Positions 14,001 to 26,980 of a DNA stretch of 64,000 nt are shown here, piece by piece (positions within the stretch are counted from its first letter, which is position 1; every line of letters begins with the position of its first letter). Under the pieces are notes generated by a model. The model was given only the letters and a program-made list of their open reading frames with translations. It was not told the origin of the DNA and did no database searches. The position numbers and the translations under genes are program-made. Source of the DNA: Heliocidaris erythrogramma (taxonomy: Eukaryota > Echinodermata > Echinoidea > Camarodonta > Echinometridae); assembly GCA_025617745.1 (NCBI GenBank), contig CM046866.1, positions 11,415,725 through 11,479,724 of the forward strand. Direction: 5' to 3'.

Positions 14001-16639
14001 AAATACATGTACCATTCATGGACGCTGTCGAACAGTTTGGTTTACACGTTTTATTTGGTAGAAAAATTATTGTCAGTAAATATTTGAAGTTACCCATGCA
14101 CTTCTTGTTGTTAATGTAATTATTTTCGAGGCCGTAAAGTGCCTTTTATTTATTCTCTCTTTCTTTACCCTTTCCTACTTCTTCCCCCTTCTTTTTCTTC
14201 TTCTACTTCATTTCTTCTTCTTTTTTTTCTTCTTCTGCTTTTTCTTCTTCTCCTTTTCCTTTTCTCCTTTTTTTTTCTTTTCTTCTTTTTCTTCTTCTTC
14301 TTCTCCTCCTCCTCCTTCTTCTGCTTCCTCTTCTCATTTTTCTTCTTCTTCCCCCTCCTCCTCCTCCTCTTCCTCTCCTTCTTCTTCTTCTTCTTCCTCC
14401 CCTTCCTCCTCTTATTCTTCTTCATCCCATCCTTCTTCTTATTTTCCCTCTTCCTCTTCTTTATCTTTTTCTTTTTCTTCTTGTTTGTCTTAATCGTTGG
14501 CTTGCTGATACAATATTTCAAGAAGAACGTGCTGTGAAAGAAGGCTGATTTACTAGGTCCAAAGGCGGAAAACGTGTGTAAATATATATTAAAAATGCTT
14601 GAAGTGACTTTCAAAGGAGTTGGTAATAGTCTTTTAAATCATGGCGGACAGATATATGATCGAAACACCATGAAGCAGTTTGAAGAGAGACTATCATAAA
14701 CGATATCGTACAAAGGGTTACATGTCGCTTTTGGAGGGTTCATAATTCCGAAAACCTTACATCATATTTCGGAAATACTTATCTTCGAAATAGTGAATCC
14801 TATTTCATTTTCGGAATTATGGACCTTCGGAATTATGAACCTTCGGATAAACAAATCTTCGCAATAACGAACCTTCGGGGTTATGAATCTTCGGAGTAAT
14901 TCAACAAGTTCGGAATTATGCATTGTTTTTCATTCTCGGAAATATGAACCCTATTTCATTTTCGGAGTTATGAACCTTCGGAAGTATACAAACTTTCGGA
15001 AATATGAACCTTTGGAAGTACGAACCTTCAGAAAAGCGAATCTTCGGAAAAACAAGTATCCCTTATTGTAAACATTGTCGTCCTTAAAAGTTTTTAGTGA
15101 AATATTAAAGTTATAGTGAATTGATCTGAATTTTCTTCAAGAAGAGCGATTCTTATCTTGTCATTTGACAGTCTTATATAGCCAATAATGAAAATAGAAT
15201 AGCCCTTTCCGCTGAAGTTTGTTTGTTTTGATTTGATTTGTGATACCTTGTGGTCTTCAAACAATTTCAGCTTTGTAAACAAATTTTTTAGGCATTTTAC
15301 TCCCAGTGTTAAAGATCGTATGCTCGATCTTTAACACTGGGAGTAAAATGCCTAAAAAATTTGTTTACAAATTAAAACTCCTCCCATCAAGCTTCTTCGT
15401 TTACTAATTTCAGCTTTGTTGCCGAAAAGGCAACTGTGGGCAATTTGCATATTAAAATCCAATGTGTTGTTCATCGTAGGCAATGCAACCTGTGATGCAA
15501 CTAAGCCCGCCTCACACTGCGATTTTTCAAGCGATCACTTGCGATGCGATGCGATGCGATGCAAAGCGATATCGCAGGCCATCGCTCGCTACCACAGGAT
15601 CTGCGATTCATATCTCACACTCTGCGATTTTAGCATTTCGCGCATGCGTACTTCATTACTGATAACGCGATTTGTAGTCGTATCAGCTGACACACGTAAA
15701 CAAAGTTCCTGAAACTTGAAAGGTAATTATTTTATTTAATAAAAAAGACATGAAACGCATGTGTAACGAATGTGCAGCCTATGTAGTAATTGAAATTAGT
15801 ATAGAAACTTATAATTATAAATGAGGTAACCAACATTTAGGGGAGAGTTACATTTTTATTCTATGTAATGTTAGATGGATTGGAAAAGAAAAGAAAAACT
15901 TCGGGTTATAGTTGTTTAGATAATCGAGTTATTTTTTCCCCCGACATGCATGTGACTCTCTTCAAGTATGTTTATTTTGGATTCACCGATTTGTTGGTTT
16001 TGTCTTGGCAGAATGAAATAATATTGATAATATGAATGATAATAGAATCAGTTCATCGTTTTAATTAAGCGGTGATCCGGCATTTGCTTTGATGACAACT
16101 GCTCTGGGTTTATTTCGTCAGAAGTATGGGTTTAATTGGGTAATGGTTTCCGAGGATTAATCTTTTTATTTTTTATTCTGTTTGTCAGGTATTTTCTGTT
16201 TGTGCCCCTCCCTTTTATAGGTTTGGATGTGCCCTGATCTTTACCCCCTCCCCCGTTCTCTATCTCATTCTTTCTTTGCTTCTCTTATCATCTTTTCTCG
16301 AATCTCCACATCATTTTCTCTCTCCTGTCCCCCTCTATTGCTCTCTTAACATTTCTCAATGACGATTAGAACTATAATTCTCTCCACCCCCCCCCTCTCT
16401 CTCTCTCTATCTCTGTGGAACTCTCTCACATCCCCTCTCAGTAAACAATATTCACATAGGACCGAGTGAAACACCGAGCTCTCAGTGACATAGGTATCAT
16501 GCATCTTTATTGGAGACGTGCTGAATATCCCTTACAATAGCAAGATGAAAGCTGCATGTTAAGAAAAGTTACTCTATTTTATGGGAAATACAAATGAAAT
16601 GATTTTGATCAAAGAAAAGAAAGAAAGAGGGAAAGGGAA

Positions 16640-16673
<34 letters not shown>

Positions 16674-19600
16674 TGTTTACAGTGAGTCAGGCATAGTTCC
16701 ACTAAACACACAAGGTCCATTTTCCTGAAATGAAAACAACGGTTCAACCCCACCTCTGTGTATGTATACATTTTAACAAACAAGCATAAGAATAAATGAA
16801 TACACAGTACATTTCTCACAATGATTCTTTCTAATAAATGCACATAATTAATCATACACATACAAAATATTGCGATGTTTTATCATCAGGCATATTTTGA
16901 GCACCATGTGCATTACATTTAGTGGAATATCTGCTTAATAGCAAATCAATACCTCAAAAAAGATTACAAATATTAGTATACAAATCATATGTATAGTTAC
17001 CTGTCTATCCGGGGGAGCATTTCAATATTTCTTGTCATAGTCAACCATTTCTTACTTGTTTGTTTTATGCACATCATGATCTTAAATAGTATCTTAACAC
17101 CAATTAGCTATACAAATATAATATCATTTCTTGATCAACATTTACATACATGTACATGTATATTCACTTTCATGAGAACACACCATATATAATCGTAGAT
17201 CCAGTATTAAATAAAATTCCTTCATATGTTCCTGTATCCTTTTCCCCCTCTCTCACTTATTTCACTCTTGCATTTTTCATTATCAATGATTCGAAAATAT
17301 CAAATTACATTTCTGCACAAACATGATATAAGCAATCATACCTTATGTTGACATTTGGAAAGCACTTTTTTGAGGTCTACTATTAGAACGAATCTCTAAA
17401 TAACCCAAATAAGGTACAAGCGGGTGAATAATGTTGAGTGGGTTTTGTGTTTTTCTTTCTGCTGGAAACCAAATTGGAAATTGATGACATTTAACAAGTT
17501 GTGTAAAAATATCCAGCTGTTTGTTGAAGTTGTGAATCCTTATTTATATAAATATTCTGATAATGAATTATTATTTATCAAGTCTATAAACATGTTTTTT
17601 CAAATACAGTTTATACATACACAATATAGTTATCCTATTATTAAATATGAAATAAAAATCTTCTATTTTGGCACAGTGATTCCAATAAACCCAAATTTAA
17701 ATTTTTTTCACAAGATTGTTATGATAATCATTATTATACTTGTCTGATACATGTAATAAATTACATTTTAACAATTCACACTTTCTTTTTATAGGAGAGG
17801 CTTAACAACAAAATGCATTGCATAGAATGCCTTCCATTCATATAATACAATATTGTATGAAGGAAGTGCAAGCACACTAGAATATTTTTTTTCTTCTTTC
17901 AGCTATACAAACAGAAAAGAAATTCAGTAATTGTTATTAAAAACAACATGTAACATGTAATGAAACATACCATAGTTTACCCCCCCCCCCCCCAAAAAAA
18001 AAAAAATACATGTAATTGAAAGAGAGTTGTGCCACAAGATGTTGCTCCTGATTGTACATTTATTGCATGGATTCTCAGTAGTTCACATGGTTTGTTGAAA
18101 ATAAAAATGTTTCATCTCCCAATTTTCAAGTAACTACACTTTTCAAATGCAAATTTTGCTTGAATCATCAATATATAGTATACTGTATAACAAACAATAC
18201 AATTAGTATCATATAATAGAAAGGTTTTCGTTCTAAAAAGGGGGGGGGGCACAACGCATATTTTTCTTCCAAAAAGGGTGGGGGCACGGGCCGGATGTCC
18301 CCCCCCCCCCCCTAAATTTGCCACTGCTTCTGTTAGCTATGATTGCACCAATGTTTACAAGTGGGTTTTTACAGACACATATTAATCAGACATGATTATT
18401 TACTTTTGGGCATAGAAATTTAACGTCACCATCTGAAAGACGGGATTCAGTTTTAAACCAGGGTCCGTCAAAGTTGGTTTGGAGGCTGTTGATCAGGACA
18501 GCGGAATTGTCTCCAAATGGTTGGAGCCAGGGGGTATAGGCTTCACCCTATGCTGGCTATGTCACTGTCTGTATCAAGAAAACCTTTAGTATAGGAAAGC
18601 CTTATGAACTATGAGGGGTCAAATCTGGATAGTGAATTATGCTAATTGACAAAGTTTTGTGCCTGCACAGTAATTTAACTGTAAAGTTAGTAATGACAAT
18701 TTGAATAACAACTAGAATCTCACTATTTTCAGAGATTTCATGTCCACATACATAAAAAGCTTTGAATAATGTCTCAAAAACTAGTACCGATTTTCGAAAC
18801 TCAACATTGCTCTGTTTGTGAATGGCCCTATACTGATAGTTTGCAGGCAGAAACCCTGGTCAGTTGTAAAAGAGTGTCTGCACTGTAAGACTACCATAGG
18901 CCATGTACTATAGCTGCTCCTGACATGACCAGAAGGTAGCTGAATTAGGCTTCTCTCAAGACAATGATTTTCTGATTAAGTGTCAAATTAGGGTCTGTGC
19001 TTGCAGACTACTATACTGACAACATAATTTCCAGGTGTGGGGTGATGGGGGGGGGGGGGGGGGCATTGAACAAAGAAAATACCACCTTCAATCCATATGA
19101 TCTGAAGGAGACGGCTCAGATATAAACAGTTTGATGTTGGATTCCTGAGATAGTTGTAAAAGTTCTGAGTAGGTATCACCAGGTATGGGATTGTGCTCCA
19201 AGTTGATTTCTTCAATGACCGACATTCCAAAGAGTTGCTTGCATCCAGATCTGCAAGGAAATCGAGGGATCAAAATAGATGTTCTTATTTATCAACACAT
19301 CTGCTTGAAATTCATGTACAGTATTTAATTTTTCATTGATAGAAAAACCAAATGTACTGTCATTTCATTTGTTCTTATAAATATTCAAATATGGATTTTA
19401 ATCTGTGAATTATGAAATTATGGATGCCAGTATTACTCAAACATACATGCAGGTAAATTCATGGGTGAAGTGATAACTGAAGAGGCCAACCCCCCCCCCC
19501 CCCCCCCACCAACCCTTAGAGAAAAACAAAGATATAAAAGGGCTTTTTGAGGATTTTTTTTTTCTGCAGCCCCCTTTTGGACTAAATAATGTTATAACCC

Positions 19601-22600
19601 TGGAGGTAATTTACCTGGGAAGGGCTGGCAGCTGGATTCCAAAAATCATAATTACCAGAAATAAATAGGGAGCAGCACAGTGGCGCTCAAATTGCTAAAC
19701 AAACGACATTAACTTTCGCATCCTACCGGGTACCCATTTAACACCTGGGTGGAGAGTGGCAAATGTAGATTAACGTCTTGCCAAAGGACGCTAGTGGTGC
19801 GGTGGGATACGAACCCTGGACCTCGTGGTTCACAGTCCGGGGACTTATCCACTGATCCACAACACCTCTATGAGTGAGAAATAAGAGAACATACCTGTGA
19901 TTTCAATGTCAGTCAAATCTAAAATTCTGAGGGATGACAGTTCATAGACACTCTTTGGCAAGGTGGATATTTGGTTGTGTGAGGCATTTATAGCTTCTAT
20001 AGGATGCCGGTCATCTGGTAGATTTCATCAGGAAAGTTTTCAGTCTTTGCTATCTGAGATGTTTACAGCTTCATTAATAAAACAGGAGAGGTACAATGAT
20101 AAGTAATAAAGAGCTAATAACAAAAAGAAACAAAGGGCACATTAACTAAATCCATCAATTTAGTAACACCCTTGATTACTCTACAATCAAACTCATTCTC
20201 ACTGGTTTAAATCAGGGAATTGTAACTAAGAGTTAGTCACATTTCCCTGCTTAAATCAAACAGCATTATACTGTACTTGAATACACTTTACTGGATAGAT
20301 GTTTGACAAAGAATAAAAAAAGATTAAGAGATAAGAACCAGAATTTCTTTTGCTTCACTCAGCCTGAATGCAATACATTCAAAATAATTTTGTGCAATTA
20401 CAATTACAATCAATGAAAATCTATTCATTTATAAAAATATGTTTTGACAGATTAAATGAAAATTAAGCATTTTATATGAATGAAAGGTGTCGTCCCTCTG
20501 GTATCTGTTGTGTTCATGTCATTTCTCAGCAAATTATACGACTATCTTGATGAACAACTAAATTCAATAAAAATAAAAGAAACGAGACAAGGTAAAAGTT
20601 TAAAAAAAAGAAACCTGCATGACAAGTTATAATTTTCTTTAAAAGTCTGTTTTCAAAAACAATTCTTACCAGTAACTTTTCCAAGGCAATTTCTTTGACG
20701 TTACAGTGCGTGCATTGTGGGAAAGGGTTGATAGCACTGCATTTCTCATGAGATAGTACACTGCTTGCAGAACAGCTTCCAAGAAACAGCTTGAAAAATC
20801 CTATGAAAAGAGAGTAAAAATAAGTTTTAATTAGAAATTGAGCTATGCAAAAACAATAAGGGGGAGGGGGGGGGGGGCAAAAGCTAGAAACATGTTACAA
20901 ACTTTCTTACATTCTTGACATCAGTAGCCAGCTTACTTGTGATTTATGACATTTTAAAATACATTCTTAACTTATCAATATGAATATTCTGAAACAAATA
21001 GTACAACATAATCATGATCATCTAAAGTAGATCTCACAATAACTTTCAAAATCTTAACATGTAGCTGTTGACTGCTGAATTCTCTTATTCCCTAAAGTTT
21101 GCTAAAGACTTGATACAGGACCCACCTGATTCAAGAAGGCAATGGGTTAACTGAAAAAGAATAATGGGAACTAAAATACATTGCAGCTATAGAAGAATTT
21201 AAACACTTATTGTTTTGTGAACAAGGTAAATGATACCCAAAACCTCACTTTCAGTCCTTAAAAATTTAATAATGAAGAATTCTTTGATCCTTAATCATAA
21301 ATCTGGCTCTCAACTCAGCTTAGTATTGGGTAAGCTGTGGATAATAGTGCAAAACCTGAGATGCAAAATATATCGGCCTATTAATTATATAAATAAAATC
21401 CATTTAAATCCAGCATGGCAAGGAATCCTAGAAGAGAGGGGAAATTTTGAAAAATATTATAGATCTAATACATCTACATATTGAAAAAAAAATACCAACG
21501 AGAAAAGCAGCTACCTAAAATTTGTATGCTGTTTACGACGCATGTAAGCACTGATGGGCCTGGATGCCGAGCCCATATCTCAGGGAAGTTGAGGTACCGA
21601 AACGAGGCAAGCGTCGGTCCAGCGCCCTGGGGGCCAAAGAATTTGAAAAACCGTACATACTTCTTCGGCCGGCTGCCAGCTGCAACTCTCTCTCTCTCTC
21701 TTCTAACTTAGACGAGTCAACTATGAACAAGTTACATATTATTTATGTAAAAACATAGTTCCTCTTCTTGTGCCCACAACGCAGACTAGACCTAGACTAG
21801 TACTAGTACTAGTACTAGTAGTAGGCCTAGTACAACTCGATCTTGTCACTGCTTCTGCCGCTGTTGCGTGTACTTGTGGGCTAGAATTGAGATGAAAGGA
21901 CTCAGAATTTTGGGGGAATAAGGACCTTCAAATAGTAGTCCTTAAAAAAGTTTGAAGTCAGTTATATGCATGGGGTTTTTACATTTATTTACAACCATGA
22001 CAACTAAGTAATTCAGATCTAGTAACTTTCTTTGTTTTAATACTAATTACCATAGATTCATTTTTAGAGTTACACTTACAAAGTCAATGACAATGTAACT
22101 ACATCAGTACATCATGCATCCCGCAAATTAGTTAATCTAAAAATGTGTGCACCAGAGTCCAGACTTCAAGTTCTGGTATGATTTGGCAATGAGAATCCCA
22201 GACCCAAATCCAAATGAGGTTCGCCAAAACGATTAAGTTAAATTTTCAGGGTAAAATTCCCATCCAACCCTGTCCAAAGCAACAGCCAAAATACTCAGAT
22301 CTTCGACTCATTAATGCACTGCGCAAAACGATGAAATCACACTCCAATCAAATCCTATGTACAGGACCAACTTTACATATGCAAAAAATCTGATAAAAAA
22401 TGCATAGGCCCTAGTGCACAATTTCATCAAATTCAATACTTACGGTTACATCCAATCTCGTGACATATTTCCGTCATCATTCTGTCTTCTGTCACGCGAT
22501 TGTGATAGACCGGCAGGCTGATGTTAAATAATGATGGCCTATCCGGCTATCCTGCCACATTTGAAGGAGAATCTCCTCCCCTTTCTCCGTTGTTCCTCTG

Positions 22601-25600
22601 TCCACTTGATGGAAATCGCATCGCATCGCATCGCAACAAAATTTTTGAACATGTTCAAAACCCTGCGATGCGAGGCGATTGCTTGCGATATTGGAAAAAT
22701 AGCCTGCTGTTTCGTCGCAGAACCTCTCACACTGCACGATCTCGGGCAATCTCCTGCGATGCGACGCGATATCGCAGGAAATCGCACAGTGTGAGACGGG
22801 CTTTACGTACGTACACGTACGTAACATGAAAGCTTCGCTTCCTATCTTACAATTTTTCGTGCAACTTGAGAAATTGTAACTGTTCAGAACTAACGAGTAA
22901 CGTTAATTACTATCGACGTTTCGGGTTAGAATGAGAAAAGAATTCCTATTTTGTGAAAGCTGAATATCATTTTGCAAAAATACAAGTGTGCAATCCCACA
23001 ACAGAAAAATACTGTACACTAACGATTCTAAAGGAAATGAAAGGTCTAAATCAATCTGAAACATTTCTCCATGATTGCCTATTCCCTTGCTGGTACTGCA
23101 GTCGACAGTGTAACGATGCAGGGACCGGGTATGTGTAGTTGCCCTAATTTCGCCCTTGCTCTAATTTCGCCCCCCCCCCCCCCCCCGGAAGCGCAACAAA
23201 GGTACCCAGCGCGTTTAATGCATTTAAACGCGTAGGACTACGCGTAAGAAACTATATGACGGTTAGGCCGAAAGGCAACGGAGAAAATGAGGGCAAAAAA
23301 TGTAAGTATTGGCTTAATATTTCGTATTTTAATCAAAATAATGTAGAAAATCATTAAAATGGAAGTTTCATACCGTCAGTGAATTGCTAGAGTCATAGAA
23401 TGTCGAAAATTATGTATGTTTCCACGACGTATTCCCACTGTCCGAACGTTTCATGGAAATCGCCATTTTGTGTGTAATGTTGTGCTGCCAGCTACGTCGC
23501 TCTCGTAATGGCAAATGTTGACGATGTTGGCAAATGTTGACGATATTGGCGAATGTTGACGCCATCTATAGTCACTGTGATGGAGTGGGGGGGGGGGGGG
23601 GGGGGGGGGGGGGGGGCGAAATTAAGTACATCCTTATCCAGCGCGCGTCGGTGAACACGTCTCCATTGTGACGTCATTTCTGAAGGAACGCGAAGGAATT
23701 GACGCGCAATTTTCATCGCATTTTTAACTCAAGTATTTTTAACATATGTTCAGCGTTTTTTAGAACAATCTATGAAGTATTACTCCCGTAATCGTTCAAA
23801 ATGTCGTTAGGGGGGCGAAATTAGGACCACGCATGCTACCTAAACGGGTGAGTACCGGTATGTACGCGCATGTTGTCAGGCGCAGCGCTGCATGCAGCAG
23901 CATGAGTGAAGTTACGTACTGCACTCGCAGGGAATTGGCAACCAGGGAGAATAGCGGGCAAGTTTTGGCGACTTTACTACATTATTCAAAATATTTTGGG
24001 GATTGTTACTGCTTCAGATGTATTATAAAAAGTTCATCATTAGAATGGTATAGTAAATATTCGTTTGGCTTACCTTCAAACACCTTTATGAGGTCTTCGA
24101 ACCCCCAGTTTCGTAGCCTCTCTGCCACTGCTTCCATGATGAAAGTAGAAATGCAAACGTAAACTGCGACGCGTGGTTCTCGTTTTCTATTGGCTCATTT
24201 CATGTCACATGATCAAAACTTTTAACCAACCGTCGAACGGCGGGAATACTATATTTTAATTAACCAATTACAGCAAACCACGGCACTTTACCCAAATGTT
24301 GGTTATTTTTTTAACCAACCAATTGAAACTGGCTTTAACGAACCACATTATCACCAAACCATGGCACTTTACCCAACAGTTAAAAAAATGTCAACTTAAA
24401 TAATTTTCTAGGTTTACTATTGGCTAAACGACTGCAAAGGCAATCCATATTTAATGTAGTACATGGACGCTATAAGAATTATTTATTACCTTCGCTCCAG
24501 AGACATGAGAGAAATACAGACGATCGTGCTGGCGTCAGAAAAGTTTTTCCAAATTTCCTAACATAAGAACAAATGTGGAATTGAAACTTACAAAAGTTCA
24601 ACATTGTCTACGATGTGTTCACCACAAAAGGATATACACATGTCATGTTAGTAGGAATTCAGTATTTGGGAGTGGGTGTATAGGGCTTATCACTTTTTTT
24701 GTTTTTATTTTTATTCTTCTGCGTTCTCAAAAGGTGTACATGCACTGGCGTAGCCAGGATTGTTTTAATAAGGGCGCAGGGCAGAAGTGAAGGATCCAAC
24801 CGCGTAGCCATAAATTCATTTTAGGGGGCGGTAGTGAGCATGCGAAGCGTGCTCTCCAGAGGGGTGGGTGCAGGGAGGGGGAGTTGGAGGGAAGTTTCCT
24901 CCCGAAGCGCAAAATCTCTGACGTCTATAGCAAGCTTGAGAGAAAGATCGTAGCACTTTTTTTAAAGCGGAAAGTTAGTTCGACGCCCAGAATGCTCTTC
25001 AGTTATTTGGACGCAATACTGCACTGCATGTAACAGGGGTGGTGCAGGAATGGGGGTGGCCTTTTCGCGCGAAGCGCGTAAACTTTGACGTTTTAGCAAA
25101 TTTTGAGAGAGAGAGAGATAACGGCTCGTAGCGCCTTTTTTAGGCTTTTTCTCTCACTTCCCCCGCTTTTTCGTTCTCTCTTTTTAATTTTTTTTATGGG
25201 GCTGAATAGGGGGATGGGGGGGGGGGGGGGCATGGCCCCCTTGTGCATCCCCTGGCTACGCCTATGTGTACATGTGATCACAGTATTTTCTTTATAGCAT
25301 TTTTAAAGCCCCCTCCCCTTTTGCACTTTTTACAGTAAACGCATTGTGTTTCTTGTCTTGTTTTGCTTTGTTTCTGCGAGATATACAGGTATATTTAGAT
25401 TATTGGGTAGCAATACGCAGGAAGTTCGGATAGATAGTAATTGGAAGCGTAAAACAAAAGAAGAATAGGCATATAACCGTCAACTTTAACAACTTCATAG
25501 ATCGTGAAGCATTAGATAAATTGGTGTAGGAAGCTATAACACTCCTAAATTGCGTAATTTTACGATTATTAGATTTGTAGGATTGAAGCGAACGCTCCTA

Positions 25601-26943
25601 AATGGCGTATTGTTAGTAGTGATTTGATATTATCAAAATATTTAGCCTGACTTTATCGACTTAAAGATTACAATATAGAAATTACTCTATAAAGAAAATT
25701 GAGTTATCACTGACGTGACTCCCGGGGGAGTGCAAATATTATAGTGAAAGCACAGTGAAAATTCACTCTTCCCCCCCCCCTTTTTTTTTTCTTAGAAAGA
25801 GAGAACACTCGATATTCACTTGATACACACTCCTAAACACGTGATCACGTGATCACAACGGGGAATGCAAATACGTGTATAGTGAAAACAGAGTGAAAAT
25901 TCACTATTTTTAATTAAGAGAGAGGAAACACTTGATATTCACTTGCACTCTTTTAACACGTGATCACTGGCGTGATTCCAAGGGGAGTTAAAATAAAATG
26001 AGAATTCACTCTTCATTTTTTTTAAAATGAGACAGTGCCATGTAGATATCTCGTGAGAACCCTTCATTTTCTCATTATTCGTCTTTTTTTGATAGTTCGC
26101 TGCTCAGAAGTGCGGAAAAGAGTCCACTCACATAGGAACTGTCCCGAACCATTACAGTTTTTAATTTTAGGCATAATCTAGGTCAATACCCCATTATTTG
26201 CCATGCTGAAGAAGAAAGGTAAACATTAATAAGAAGCCTCGTTGGGACATGCTTATTTTCCACTTATATTGAATGTGAGGTGATATTTGTACCTTTATAA
26301 TGTATATGGCCTTTTAATATCGTCATTCATGTATTTTAATGTTTGTATAATTTTATCAAAGTCCGATCTGGATACGATGTCTGATATATGTGTACGAGGA
26401 CTGATTAATATAGGGAATTTATCGGTCTCAGAATATCAGTTTGGGATGTAATTTTTTGCGAGATCAAAAGTATAATTATGATGATATATTATATTATATT
26501 TACACAAGGTATAGCCTCATCAGTCTTGATACTGCTCCTCGTGAGGGTTCTGCAGTAATCAACATTGCCAGGTCGCTGAATGAGATTGTTATTTTTTTAA
26601 ATCCTTTTATTTCAAAAGTTATAATAAAAGGGTAACAATCAGTCCCAGGATACAAGTTCTTCAACATTGTGCAGGGTATATATATATACAATCATATGAC
26701 AAAAACAAGGCAATAGGCACATAACAAATCGAGTACACAATTAGGTATATCAAATATTAACAAAATAATGGTAACATTATTATCATTATTAATATTATTA
26801 TTATTATTAATAATAATATTATTGTTATATTATTACTATTATTACTTTTATTATTATATTGTTATTAGTAGTATTGTTATCATCATCATCATTAGTACTT
26901 TTATTATTATTTTATTATTATATTATCATTACTATTTTCATTA

Positions 26944-26980
<37 letters not shown>

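Larger units (their letters stand above)
3957..19087. other. First part of the 25-kb intron 1 of the SLC16-like gene
   Basis: No exon of the transporter is visible here. The stretch contains poly(C) runs, several TIR elements between 7.5 and 15.4 kb, one tRNA gene, AT, GA and CTT microsatellites, and otherwise AT-rich unique sequence. The stretches 5.0-6.5 kb and 15.7-19.0 kb hold nothing I can name apart from short microsatellites and C/G runs. Confidence 0.6.

Noticed and set aside
14139-14614. Long open frames on both strands (Phe/Leu/Ser-rich and Lys/Arg-rich)
   Set aside because: They are produced by a CTT/TTC polypyrimidine tract and have no gene-like structure.
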